Shown here in pieces: positions 1-10,770 of a stretch of 64,000 bases of DNA (the stretch's first letter is position 1; every line of letters starts with the position of its first letter). The DNA is taken from contig JACEFZ010018119.1 of the NCBI GenBank assembly GCA_014155875.1, positions 283,501 to 347,500 on the forward strand. The letters run 5' to 3'. A model generated the notes under the pieces. It saw only the letters and a program-made list of their open reading frames with translations. It was not told the DNA's origin and did no database searches. Origin of the DNA: Cepaea nemoralis. Lineage: Eukaryota > Mollusca > Gastropoda > Stylommatophora > Helicidae. Position numbers and translations under genes: made by a program.

Positions 1-2
1 AC

Positions 3-1715
3 AAACTTAAACCTTTCATGCCAACACTAATACACCCAGACCAACAGTGCAGTGTCAAAGACAGAAATATACACAATCACACACACCTCATTAGAGACAT
101 TATTAACTATACACATGGAAAAGACTGTCCATCCTCCATCTTATCCTTGTATCAAGAGAAGGCCTTCGACAGAATTTCCCACACTTACCTACATAGGACA
201 CTAGAACACTGTAACATAGGAGAGTACTACAGGCAGTGGATACAGATCTTGTACAAAAATCCTGAGAGCAGAGTGTTGGTGAACCATTCACTGACAGCTA
301 GCTTCAGGCTCACGAGATCTGTAAGACAAGGATGTCCCTTATCACCACTCCTGTATGTGCTCACTCTAGAACCTTTATTAGAGAAGATAAGGCAAGACAC
401 TAGTATTAAAGGAACCTTCCTGCATGGGATAGGAGAGCAGAAGCTCATCGCCTATGCAGATGACACTGCCTTCTTTCCAACCAGCAACACATCAATAAGG
501 AATATACTCCACACCTTTACCCATTTTGGAAAAGGCAGTGGAGCCAAAATTAATGTACAGAAATCACAGATAATGGGCCTGGGAAAGTGGAAACAAAAAG
601 CTGATTTCCCTCCAGATCTGAAACACATAGACACCATGAAGCTGTATGGGATCACATTTCCATGCGATCCCACAGAAACACACAGACAGACATGGCACGC
701 ACTGACCGAACAGATCACAGACATGTTACACAGGTATAGGTACAAGACATCCACAATATTTGGTAGAAGCACAATAGTCAACACATACATATTACCCAAA
801 ATAATATATTTAGCGACAGTACTGGACCCTCCTAAACAGACCGTCACAAACATAAACAAACAAATCAGACGCTTCATCTTCACCAACACGATACACAGCA
901 TTAAACACAAAACTCTCATACAAGACAGGAAACAAGGCGGCATTGGATTACAAGACATCCAGACAAAAATACTGTCACTTAGGATCAGTTACATAGGTAA
1001 AATCATCAGACACCCAGAACAGAACAGACTAGCACTATACTACATAGGCCACAACATCAAACATCTCACACCTCTTAACAATGCAACTGCACACTACCAG
1101 GGAAGACTGCCAACATTCTATCAGACATGCATACAGGCAATAAAAGGACATGAACAGTTAATACAGCAAACAACACACACAATATACAAACATTTAGTTA
1201 GAGAACAAGCACCATCACTAAGACTTAGGATTAAAAGAGGACACAAATACTTCATGACTGACTTCACATGCACCTTTTCAAACCTACACAACAAACACAT
1301 AACACCAAAAGCTAGAGAGATCACATATAGACTGTTATACAGTATGACCCCCACAACACAGGTAGAAGCATACATATCCAAACAATGTCAATTATGTAGA
1401 AACAACACACAAGAGACAGAGGAACACATTTATTATACGTGTCCAACAATTACTGCCACACGCGCAACACTCAAACACCTCATACAAACACACACAGGCA
1501 AACAAACCGACATATATAAAGCAATTTTTCTCAATACTATACCAATTACATCTAAGGACATACATACAAAACTACTTGTAGCACTTTCTTACTACAGACA
1601 ACTTATATGGACCTGCAGAAACTTTGCCAGATACAAACACCACACATATAACACACATTTAGTTTCCTTCATGTACACGCACAAAATATCACAACTCTTT
1701 CCAGAGTTGGTATAA
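3..1715 (+). pseudogene. Tx1/L1-like LINE ORF2, C-terminal part with defective RT motif A
   Basis: This is the reverse-transcriptase half of an L1-superfamily (Tx1-like) ORF2. The frame is open from the window edge (K-L-K-P-F precedes the Met at 18), so the N-terminal endonuclease lies outside. Visible are RT motif A region LSLYQEKAFDRIS, motif B RQGCPLSPLLYVLTLEPLL, motif C AYADDTAFF, and a C-terminal Cys/His knuckle CQLC...EEHIYYTC typical of L1/Tx1 proteins. In motif A the position normally held by the catalytic Asp (L-D-x-E-K-A-F-D) is Tyr (TAT codon near 152), which should abolish polymerase activity. The remaining ~565 codons have no stop, so the copy is young but probably dead. Stop at 1713-1715. 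Clade assignment is from motif style, not a tree. Confidence 0.88.
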
Positions 1716-1733
1716 ATGGTATACCAACTCTGG
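1701..1733 (+). other. 14-bp hairpin over the LINE stop codon / 3' end
   Basis: Perfect inverted repeat: CCAGAGTTGGTATA (1701-1714) pairs with 1720-1733 around loop AATGG. The ORF stop codon lies inside the left arm. Beyond it there is only short AT-rich sequence with no clear poly(A), so the hairpin sits at or near the 3' end of the element, where some LINE proteins recognise their RNA. Confidence 0.75.
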
Positions 1734-1899
1734 CAATTTTTGGATTTTTTCGGAAATTTTGGTATACATGAGTGAGAGAAAAAAAAGGAGAAACTGTGAA
1801 TGAATGGTGAGTGGATGATTAAATAGATCACATATGGTCAAAAGACCAATGGAAAATCCCTTATGTAAAAAATAGTGGAAGGATAAATGCTTGTTTTAC

Positions 1900-4560
1900 T
1901 TGTTACAAAATGAGGTTTTCACCCTTATAGACAAGAGAGAAAAAAAAAAGGAGAAAAGAAAATTAAACTCCTCCCATTCCAATGTACCATTTATGGAGTG
2001 TTTGGCTTTGAATGCACTTGTTGTACTATACTACCACTACTACTAAGATTATCACTTTAGTAAATAAACTCACATATTTGTTATACTATTATCATTATTA
2101 TTATCATTATTATTATTATTATTATTTTATTATAATTGTTTATTAAAATGATTATCATCATTATTATTATTATGACTATCTTTATTCCACCTTTACTATC
2201 CTTAGTAATTTTTATGTTATAAGTATTATTGATATCATCATTATCATTTTACAATTTCATCTCCCCCGCCCCCCCCCCCCCTCCCTTCCCCTGTGCTTAC
2301 ATTTTGTGTGCCTTTGCTACTAACCCCACTGGTTGGTTCAAACTTTTGTCCTGCCTGTGCCATCATTACTAGAGTGGTCAGGAGAGCATTGATGGAATTG
2401 AACAATTAGTGGGAGGGTAGCGCGGGAAACAAAAATGTAAGGATTTCCCTTTCGCTTAGTCACCCCCTTTGAATCTTGTGAGTGAGTGTTAAATGAATGA
2501 ATAAATATAAAAACACATATGGTCATCAAACCAATAATACTGTAAAAACTCATGCAAATACAAATATTTGGTTAATTTTCATTTTAAAAAAAAAAAGAAA
2601 GAGAGAGCAAAGAGGGAAATATGAATGAACCCCTACATTTAGGGGAAAAAAAAAAAACAAGGAGGAAAATATAACCCACTCCTTTACTCCAAGTATTATT
2701 AAAAACTGCAGTTTGCATGTGTATGTATCTGCTAGGCTATGTTTAACACCATTACAAAGAAAATCATCCTAGCAAATGGAATCACATATTGTAAATAAGT
2801 TTATCATTTTCATAACTATTATCACCATTGCTGTTTTTTAAATAATTGCTGTCATTACCCCCAGTATGTCTCTTCTTGTCATTACTACTATTGCCATCAT
2901 TAGTAATAAAACAAAAACCCCTTTCCCATGTACCCCCCTCCCCTCGCTCATGGTTGTTGTTGCCTTTGCTGGTACCCACACCGGTTTGGTTCAAATATTC
3001 ATCCTGCCTTTACCATCATCGCCCAGAGAGGGGGAAATGGCATGGGTGGAGTGGAACCAAATTGGTGAGAGGGTGGCAAGGGAAACAAAGATGTAAAGAT
3101 TGAAAATTTGTGCTAATACTGATGCTTGTTTACTTTCTACAATAAGTTTTTAAAAAAAAAAAAAAAAAAGAGGAAGGGAAAAAAATGAATGAACCCTTAC
3201 AAATAAGACCAAAAGGGAAAAAAAAAAGAAACAAGAAGAAAAAGATAACCAACTCCTTTTAATTCTACTATTATTGAACATGCATGTTGCAAGTATATGT
3301 AAAAAAAAAAAAAATATAAGCAAGGAGAAACAAAAAAGATTATCAACTCCTTTTTACACCTACTATATTATTAAACAGTGCAGGATGCAATTGTTATTGT
3401 ATGTACCAGCCATAATTTAACACCATTTCTAAGAAAACCATTTTAGCAAATGGAATCACAGTTTTGGAAAATGTGATCATTATCAAAACAAATCCTACCA
3501 TTGTGTTTTATTAACATTAGCATTGCTGTCATCACCCTTAGTAGTTTTTATTCCTTGTCATTATTATTATAAGATGTATTTCATGTAAACACCATTCCTA
3601 AGGTAATCAATTTAGCACATAAAATCACATGTTAAAACTATTATTTATTATCATTGAGTCTATCACTAGTCTCAGCACTGTTGTTATTCCTTGTCACTAT
3701 GATAATTATTTATGTATTTGGTTGTTACTTTGCATTGTAATCACTATTAATATATATGGCTTGTAAACGCGTATACAAACACATCCCCCTCTCCCACCCT
3801 TTTGATACTGTGATTGTTGTCTCTGCTGCCACCCTCACCGTTTTGTTTCAGTTCTGCACCGCCATGTTTATCATCACCGAGGGTGATGGTACTTGGTAGG
3901 AGTTTTTGGAGCTGACAGGAGAGCGGGGCGGCAGGGGAAAAATTAACAGCCCGCTACCATCACGCTTTTGATTTAAAATATTTCCTTACAACAATGTCAA
4001 TGGAGAAATGTTTTAATGTATAAAATATTTGTAATTTTTGCGCATATGTCACCTACACGCCCACATGCAACGCTCTGTAAAAACACGCACACAAATACTG
4101 AACACACAGTACGCATGTAACAACACAAACAATACAAATGCAACAACTACCCCTCCTGCATTGTAAACTAGGATACTCCTTGACAACCCCCCCTCCCCTC
4201 CCCCCCCCCACCCTTTCGAAAATGTTTGGTTTTGATGCTGCTGCTTGCCTTCACCGGTCGGTTCTAACAAGTTTTACTGCCATTTTCCTCATTACCAAGT
4301 GGTGATGATGGTATTGGTGGGGTTGGAGCTGACAGGTGAAAGGGTGGCAGAGGGAAAAAAATGGTATACTACCGTCTTGTTGTTGTTTGTACTCGTTTTC
4401 CGTTTACCTTTCATTTCAAATGTAAATATGTTGAAATAAATGTTGTAAAAATTTGCGCATATGTCACCTACACTTCCACATGCAACGCTCTGTAACAACA
4501 CGAACAATACAAATGCAAAGTTTTCTTTAACACTCAATAAAAGTTTAAAAAAAAAAAAAA
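1900..4560. repeat. Diverged tandem array with four ~180-bp cores
   Basis: Four related cores occur at about 2255-2440, 2925-3095, 3780-3950 and 4185-4365. Each starts with a C-rich tract, runs through a GGTTTGGTTCAAA-like segment and a TGCCatcATcacc segment, and ends in GGTGAGAGGGTGGCAAGGGA-like sequence followed by A-rich DNA. Between cores other shared blocks recur: GAATGAACCC..., AACTCCTTTT, and TAGCAAATGGAATCAC (about 2770, 3445 and, weaker, 3610). The last two units also share an almost identical 40-bp block (4041-4080 and 4456-4495, 415 bp apart). No coding potential is recognisable. Poly(A), poly(C) and (TTA)n tracts (about 2086-2190) are embedded. Confidence 0.72.
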
Positions 4561-4633
4561 AAGTATGAACAGATACATCTTTGAGATCACAATTTAACTG
4601 GCAAACATACCACATAAGCAGCATTATGAACAT

Positions 4634-4635
<2 letters not shown>

Positions 4636-4687
<52 letters not shown>

Positions 4688-4728
4688 CGACAGACCGACA
4701 GACCGACAGACAGACAGACAGACAGACC

Positions 4729-4763
<35 letters not shown>

Positions 4764-4781
4764 CGACCGACAGACCGACAT

Positions 4782-4824
<43 letters not shown>

Positions 4825-4836
4825 GGCAGGCAGACC

Positions 4837-4869
<33 letters not shown>

Positions 4870-4870
4870 T
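4636..4870. repeat. (CAGA)n/(CAGG)n tetranucleotide microsatellite
   Basis: About 235 bp of CAGA units with scattered CCGA variants, grading into CAGG units from about 4823. It gives long artefactual SVCLSVCL-type open frames. Confidence 0.95.
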
Positions 4871-4920
4871 ATCGACGGAACCTGTTCGACTACTGGAACA
4901 TCCTTCCGACTCGACAGAGT

Positions 4921-4935
4921 GAGAGAGAGCAAGAT

Positions 4936-4971
<36 letters not shown>

Positions 4972-4993
4972 AAGAGAGAGAGAGGGGGGGGGG
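4921..4993. repeat. (GA)n microsatellite with poly(G)
   Basis: GA dinucleotide run interrupted by single substitutions, ending in a 10-base G tract at about 4984-4993. Confidence 0.9.
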
Positions 4994-5325
4994 GATGGGG
5001 AACAGGAGAATAAAAGCGGTAAATCTGGAAGAGAGAAATTGTCAGACATCCCCGTGTTGTGTATGGGCATGTTTTATACGATAAGATAGGATTCTATATG
5101 TGAAGATTATAGAAACTACACATTCTTGATTATCTATTTCAAGTTCTCAAACATAGCTCCAGGTTGAGCAATCCTGTTCAGTGACAACGAGGAGAGACCG
5201 GTTGGAGCCAAGACGCACTTTCACAGAACACTGACTCAGCTGATTCGAGGTAACATCTCACCTGCATTGTAATCTTGCCACAGATGACGTGCTGCTACAA
5301 GGATCCATATCAGTTATGTATTGTT
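4994..5325. other. Unassigned stretch
   Basis: No coding pattern, repeat or known element end recognised here. It lies between the microsatellites and a LINE tail and may be the degraded upstream part of that LINE. Confidence 0.4.
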
Positions 5326-5700
5326 TCATGCCTCGGCCTCTACTACGATACAAAGATGTGTGTAAGAGGGACATGATTGATACAGGCATTGATAATGCAC
5401 ATTGAGGGCAAGTCGCCGCTGAACGTGCTGCATGGAGGGCAAACATCAGAAATGTAATAAAGACAAAGGAGAAAATTATTGCAGATAAGTCACACACCGA
5501 GCGTGAGTGACGTAAGATGGTGCAAAATGGTGGAAATGACCATGTTTTCACATGCATCTACTGTAGGCAAACATTTGCAGCAAGAATTGGCCTTACCAGC
5601 CACACTCGCCACCGCCATGGCTCATAGTTATTAAGCCTTTTTGAAGCACAATGTACCAAACTATCGTCTGTCAAGACGGAAAGGTGCCAATGGTGTTTCA
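5326..5700 (+). pseudogene. 3' end of zinc-finger-tailed LINE (family D), copy 1
   Basis: This encodes the last part of a non-LTR retrotransposon protein: [12 protein letters not shown], an arginine/glutamate-rich helix and a C2H2-like finger (CIYC...[16 protein letters not shown]). It is the same family as 19016-19984 and 50116-50575. In-frame stops are present (TGA for a Trp-type codon at about 5404, TGA at about 5508, TAA in the finger-proximal part), so it is a relic. The 3' UTR, AAGCCTTTTTGAAGCACAAT, then CAAGACGGAAAGGTGCCAAT, defines the family's 3' terminus near 5700. The LINE clade could not be fixed by eye. Confidence 0.8.
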
Positions 5701-5939
5701 TGCATGTGGATGTAAACATCTTCTTTCATACGACTATCATCATATCACAAACTATCAGGTGTTACAGTATATATCTTGATATAAATTAATCTCAGTGGTA
5801 GTTTGTTTTAACTCATAATTTTATCTTAATGTTTTCCAAGTGTACGTAATTGCGTTGTGTACCTTGGTGGGGGAATCATATAACCAGGGAGGGGAGAGTG
5901 TCAGTGAGGAAATCTGCCCTGCCTAGTAGTCCATTAAGA

Positions 5940-6031
<92 letters not shown>

Positions 6032-6404
6032 AGAACATATCTTGTGTATCCAGTGACTTCGTATTTGATCAAGCTATAAAAGACATTTGTCCCGAGTTTT
6101 CTCTATGAGATCTGGAGTGAAAGGGAACTGAATCTGCACCCAGAACAAAACACCAGGGTAGGAAACAGTGATTTATGACATATTGAAAGGCACGTCCGGA
6201 ATATAATTTAGTCAAATCACTGACATATTGGTTGCCTGCTTGGGAGCTAATTAGTCAACTAACATATTGGACGGTATGTCAGGAATATAAACAAGTCACC
6301 TTCTGACAGACCGGGTTGCTCGTCCATGATATTATGACAGTAATGAGCTCAAAGATGTCTCTGTCCCATACTACTGCTTATGTGGTCTATTTGCCAGTTA
6401 CATA
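5701..6404. other. Unassigned stretch with (TA)n at 5951-6022
   Basis: It contains a 72-bp (TA)n run preceded by (GT)n. A segment around 6330-6402 (GCTTATGTGG, TTTGCCAGTTA) also occurs inverted at about 4570-4625, so it is an unclassified dispersed repeat. Otherwise nothing recognised. Confidence 0.6.
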
Positions 6405-7232
6405 TTGGAAGGCCCCGGTTAACGTCGGGGTTACGTTCTTGGAAAACACGACTTTTAGTGAAACGACGTATAGCGAAACACTATTTCCCATAGAATTAAA
6501 TGAAATACAGTGTATCATGTAATGTTTATTTTGATGGTTGTTGATAGTTATTGGCTAAATAAAGGTGGGTTGGAGGGCGAGTGGTAGAATTATTGGGACG
6601 TAGAGGCATTAAAACCACGACTCACTCCAAAACTATCATCGGCACTACTAATACTGCTCTTACCAGCTTTCTTAGCTGTATAGTAATAGAGAGACTGCTT
6701 TCTCGTGGATAGCCATCTTGCTCACAGGCATATTCTGTTGGTTGTGGTCTTCAATCCAGACGGCCAATAGTGCTTCCATGTTCTCCATAAGAGTACTTCT
6801 GGTAAGAATGATCTTGGAAGCACCCAAAGGGGTTACGTTTTTAGCACCCTCATTGATTTTATCCCCACCTGCAAGAATTGTCCTTACCGTGGTTGGAGGT
6901 AAACCATGGACTTTACTGATATCAACAGTCCGATCGCCAGCTTCAAAACGACGTAACACATTTAACTTCACCTCAAGAGTAACACTTTTCCTGGTTCTCT
7001 TACAACCAGACACACTATAAGCACTTACGCATAATTATGTTCGATTACACGATAGAATCCTGGAAAAACGCACTGAACAAAATCTAAAATGGCGACGTTA
7101 AGGCAGCATAGCAACACAGGTGACGACGTTATAGCAAAACGTAGCGACGTAAAGTGAAGTTATGTCCCATTGTTACAACGACGTTATAGCGAAACGACGT
7201 AAACCGAAAGAACGTATAGCAGGGCCTTCCTG
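6405..7232 (-). mobile_element. Internally deleted Tigger (pogo) DNA transposon
   Basis: 828-bp element bounded by TA dinucleotides (6403-6404 and 7233-7234). The right end reads inward as CAGGAAGGCCCTGCTATACG and the left end as ..GGAAGGCCCCGG; both continue into the AACGTCG / TTTCGCTATAACGTCG-like subterminal repeats common in Tigger elements. It holds an N-terminal transposase fragment on the minus strand. At 828 bp it lacks the DDE catalytic domain. Confidence 0.85.
6672..7013 (-). pseudogene. Tigger transposase N-terminus (CENP-B-type HTH)
   Basis: The 113-residue frame starts MSGCKRTRKSVTLEVKLNVL and contains a pogo/CENP-B helix-turn-helix (FEAGDRTVDISKVHGLPPTT) followed by MENMEALLAVWIEDHNQQ, the start of the second DNA-binding half. 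After a stop at 6672 the frame continues for a few conserved residues (DDSFGVSRGF-like), then the homology ends at an internal deletion. No DDE domain remains. The fragment would bind DNA at most. It sits inside the TIR-bounded element 6405-7232. Confidence 0.85.
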
Positions 7233-7234
7233 TA

Positions 7235-7850
7235 GTGAGTTCAAAGACGTATCTGCATTCCAAACCACCGTGAACCTTATTATGGCCAATACGTTTAATT
7301 TCAGTCTCCGAGACATTTTACTGCTTATAAACCAGCTTTCTTTGATGTTCAGATTTGAAGAATGTGAATAATGTTCTTTTCCTTGACCTATAATACTCTA
7401 ACAACTGTCCTGGAGTCCGATTAAAACCACAAACTATGATTATAAAGCACGCAGAATGGAAATACACACAGATATAGGAGAACGTTTCAGCAAAAGTTGT
7501 TATCAACATTCGCCGTGCTTCCTTTTCATATGCATGGTTTTATTCCCACTTCAGTGTTAGCTCAGTAACATCCATATCTCTTTTCAAAAATATTGAGAAC
7601 TACTATCCAATGACATTTAAACTCAAATTTACTCCTGAAATGTCACAAAAGTCACGTAAATGTATATACTGAAAGGTTAGGTGTTGTCTTTTCTTCTGTG
7701 TGGATTGCATGTTTGGCAATGGGTAATATAATGATGAAGAAACTGGGGGGAAGTGGGGATGCTTTTGAGAAGTGTTGCAATTATTATGGACAGAAAAGAA
7801 AACAAAGTACTAAACATCCGAATAAATTAGTTGCAGAATACATTTTATTC
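7235..7850. other. Unassigned stretch
   Basis: AT-rich sequence without coding signal, repeats or element ends that I could recognise. Confidence 0.5.
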
Positions 7851-9070
7851 CATCCATCCATCATGTGCCATGCCGGTAAGCATGGCGGTCATAATTCGCC
7901 ATTTCATTCGATCAACAGAGTCGTGACCAACTCGGTGTTCTTGTGTCGACTATGCAACGTGGTCAAGCCATCCAGGTATTTACTTCTCTGTCTTCCCCGT
8001 GTTCTCTTCCCCTCGAGCTTGCCAGTTGTCACCAAATTCTCTAATTTATTTCTTCTCATGACATGTCCAAAACATGTTGGCTGTCTACGTCTAATTTCTC
8101 TAATCAGTTTCTGGTTTTCATTTGTTTCTTGTATGACTTGGTCGTTATTTTTTTCTTTCTATCCTTGGTATTCTGTGCATTCTCCTCAGAAACCACATTT
8201 CCACACCCATCAGATGTTTTTCAGCTTGACTCATCATTGTCCACGCTTCACATCCATACACACGTACAGGCTCTTTTTCTCCTACCGTGTGTTTCCGGGG
8301 CCCACAAGGGAAGCAAAGAATAGCAACACTGCAGCCTACGCATGTCGTAAGAGGCGAATAGCAACTCTGCAGCCCACGCATGTCGTAAGAGGCGACTAAG
8401 GAGGCTTGATGGTTCCGTCGCCCTGCTACTGAGTGAGTGCGTGGCGCGGCACTGTGAGCTGTGAGTTTCGTGTGAAGTGCTTTTGAATCTGCCCAAGGTT
8501 TTTTGAAACGTGACTGCATATTCGGAGCGATGACAGATGGCTATGTTCCAGAGTTGACCGGTTTTTGCCTTATGCAGAAATGCGTGGCTGCTGGGCTTCT
8601 GGTTGACTGCCACTGCCATCGACGATGAACTGTATTTCGTGGACTGTGTAGGTGAACATCTAGGAAACATCCAGATGGGAAAATGACTGCAGATTCCATC
8701 AGAAATGAACTGGGTGTTTTGTGGGGGACTATTGTGTTGACATTCTGGCGGCGGCATTATGCACAGTGTATCTGTGTGGGCTGTTGTTTGTCGAGACTTC
8801 TGTCTTTTCCACTTTTCACATTGGGCAGTGGGGAGCGTTTTGTGTGATATTCACTGGCACAGGAACGGAGCATATGGGGACGACCCGTTGTTCTGAAGTT
8901 GGAACTGCGACTAACTAACTAACTAACTAACTAACTAGCTCTTTTCCTCGTTTCAAATGACATCTTTTTATTGGTCAGTATGTTTTTTATCTTGCAAAAG
9001 GCTATCTTCACCATGGCGATTCTTGTTCTAAAATCTTCAAGGCATCTCCCAACATATGTTATGACATTTT
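7851..9070 (-). mobile_element. LINE fragment, family B (GGAT tail), interrupted
   Basis: Minus-strand C-terminal RT region of an EN-RT LINE. The tail is (GGAT)n, seen on + as CATCCATCCATCATGTGCC; then come the GHVMRR...GK.EGKR..GR signature and RNA-binding region EMWFLRRM.RIPR, and beyond the insert KMLTNKKMS-like sequence matching 56285-56395. Frames are broken. Homology stops at 8280 and resumes at 8941 because of an inserted sequence. Confidence 0.8.
8281..8937 (+). mobile_element. Unknown ~657-bp insert with (CTAA)n tail
   Basis: It interrupts the family B LINE. An imperfect duplication of target (GCTCTTTTTCT at 8270-8280, GCTCTTTTCCTC at 8938-8949) flanks it. The right end is six to seven CTAA units (8910-8938), like the simple tails on the RNase-H LINEs in this window. 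Near the left end a 38-bp unit is tandemly duplicated (8319-8356, 8357-8394), containing GTCGTAAGAGGCGAC, which can form a GTCG/CGAC hairpin. No protein was recognised. It could be a SINE or a severely 5'-truncated LINE. Confidence 0.6.
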
Positions 9071-9088
9071 ATTACTGTACCATATTAC

Positions 9089-10060
9089 GAGGGTTGTTTC
9101 AGAATTGCGAAAGTATGTGCATTGTGGGCTCAAAGTATCGCAACCAGTCGCAGCTGTCAAAGGAAAACTGAATTTTTGGATTATTTTGATGGGAGTCTTT
9201 TGTCCAAACTTGTTGACTGTTGGTGAAATCTAGGCAAGCTGTTTCAGTTAGAGAAGGACAGTAAATGGTGTGAAATCAGCAACCACCAGGAAAAAAAACC
9301 ATAAATGTTAGGATGGCGTTATACTAGGAAAGCAATGCCTAAAGGTGAAACTATCAATACTGATGCATACATTAAAAACATAAAAACTCACAGACAGCAC
9401 TACCTGCTGAATGTGGCCTTACAGGAATCCAGCAGATATGTTGATCCAAAACAGTAACCCATCCACCCTTCATGTGCCATGCCGGTAAGCATGGGCGGTC
9501 ATGTTCTGCTATCTCACTCGATCACCAGAGTCGTGGATCAGCTCCGTGTTTCTGTCTCGGCCATGCCACAAGGCCAAGCCATCCAGGTACTTGCTTCTAG
9601 GTCTTCCCCTTGGTCTGTTCCCCTCGGTCTTATCAGTTGTCACCAAGTTCTCCAAAAACAGCAATGCGCGACCTTAAATATGATTGAAAATCTCGTAAGC
9701 AACCGTTACATTTGATTAGGAAGTGCTCGTCTTCACTGTTGTCCTGATCTGACTCCTTCTGAATTTCGTGTGTTGTTTGTTACTTCACTAAAGGAGAAAC
9801 AGCGCGGGACAAAGATTGAAGATCAGGCTGTGATTCCCGCAATGAAGAAATAACTACGTGAACAGGAATTGGGCTGCTACAAGGAAGGCATGCATGTCCT
9901 TGTTCCATGCTTCCGTAAGACGAGGAAGTGGTTGGATAGTATGTGAAAGTACAGCATGCGTACAGGAAACACCCTGTTATATTGTGAGTGAATATGATAC
10001 ATTGTGAATAGTTTTCAACAACAGCAAATTGGTCTAGATATTCGTTTCTGAAAAACCCTC
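9089..10060 (+). mobile_element. Mariner relic
   Basis: Degenerate mariner transposase pieces are seen: KGETINTDAYIKN at about 9335-9375, SPDLTPSEF (region of the third catalytic Asp) near 9750, and LREQELGCYKEGMHVLVPC near 9855-9910. The ends are GAGGGTTGTTTCAGAA (9089-9104) and, inverted, TTTCTGAAAAACCCTC (10045-10060), plausible mariner TIRs. Stops and a large deletion remove most of the enzyme. A LINE fragment is inserted at 9458-9652. Confidence 0.7.
9458..9652 (-). mobile_element. 5'-truncated LINE fragment, family B, inside mariner
   Basis: This 195-bp minus-strand 3' fragment matches the tail of the copies at 7851 and 55842 (CATGTGCCATGCCGGTAAGC, then the conserved GTCGTGGATCAGCTC). 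It is flanked by CCAAAACAG (9449-9457) and CCAAAAACAG (9653-9662), an approximate target-site duplication. Confidence 0.75.
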
Positions 10061-10215
10061 TGAAGTCGGAGTGGGTTCGCCTGAAGGCAAGCGACACTGG
10101 TAATATGGAGAGCTTTCCATATTACCAGTGTCACTTACAAAAAACTTAGCCCAGTACTACTAGAAGTAGTAACACGTGTATCGACTACTCTTAAATTTAA
10201 GGCAAGCGTAGGAAA
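10061..10215 (+). repeat. ~150-bp short interspersed repeat (GAAGTCGGAG family), copy 1
   Basis: It begins TGAAGTCGGAGTGGGTTCGC, continues CCTGAAGGC and GACACTGGTAAT, and ends in an A/C-rich tail. Other copies are at 44106-44251 (+), about 54115-54245 (-) and, partial, 37320-37392 (-). The GGGTTCGCC block resembles a Pol III B box, so it may be a SINE. It directly abuts the mariner end. Confidence 0.65.
10093..10132. other. Perfect 17-bp hairpin
   Basis: GACACTGGTAATATGGA (10093-10109) pairs with 10116-10132 around the 6-base loop GAGCTT. The left arm is normal sequence of the short interspersed repeat; the right arm is an inverted copy of it. Confidence 0.9.
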
Positions 10216-10770
10216 ACAAAATCAAAACAAAAAACAATCTAGACACTGTGTTGCCTTATGAGATATACAACTAGCATTTACTTAGTGAGTACATACAATC
10301 AGCAACAGAAATATAAAAACATGTCAACTATCATGACTATAGCATATAATTCCTGTAATTTTTAAAGGCAAACGTTGCAACAACCTATATTTATCTCACA
10401 TTCCAAGGATGAATGTTTCTTTGTAAATGTTTCCGAATAAAGGCACTGAATGAACCATCTATTTCTGGACATGTTTGGCCAGCGTGGGCTGCACTGTTGT
10501 CGCCAGTTTACCTTGTTCTTTTTGTAATAGTTGCCTTCTGACTTCTTCAATCTGGGAGTCCGGTAGTTCGCAGCGGCTTCGCTTAACCTGCAGAATGGAA
10601 CATGGAAAATACCAGTGCATTCTTATGCAGGTGGTGGATGTTGCGCATGTGTAACATGTATAGAAGGAAGCGATAAGATAGTGCTTCCATGATGAATGAA
10701 CACAGAAGATAAACGTGGTGTTTATGTGGTACATTGTACAGACCATAAACGTGACGTTTTTACTGTGACA
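10216..10770. other. Unassigned stretch
   Basis: No gene is seen. Near 10698-10765 two diverged units AAACGTGgTGTTTaTGTGG / ...CAGACCATAAACGTGACG occur; similar units are repeated at 18697-18860. Confidence 0.5.

Noticed and set aside
4587..5070. Cys/Leu/Ser-rich frames over the CAGA repeat
   Set aside because: Translation of a tetranucleotide microsatellite.
7698..8399. 233-codon plus-strand frame
   Set aside because: It is the antisense of LINE family B coding.
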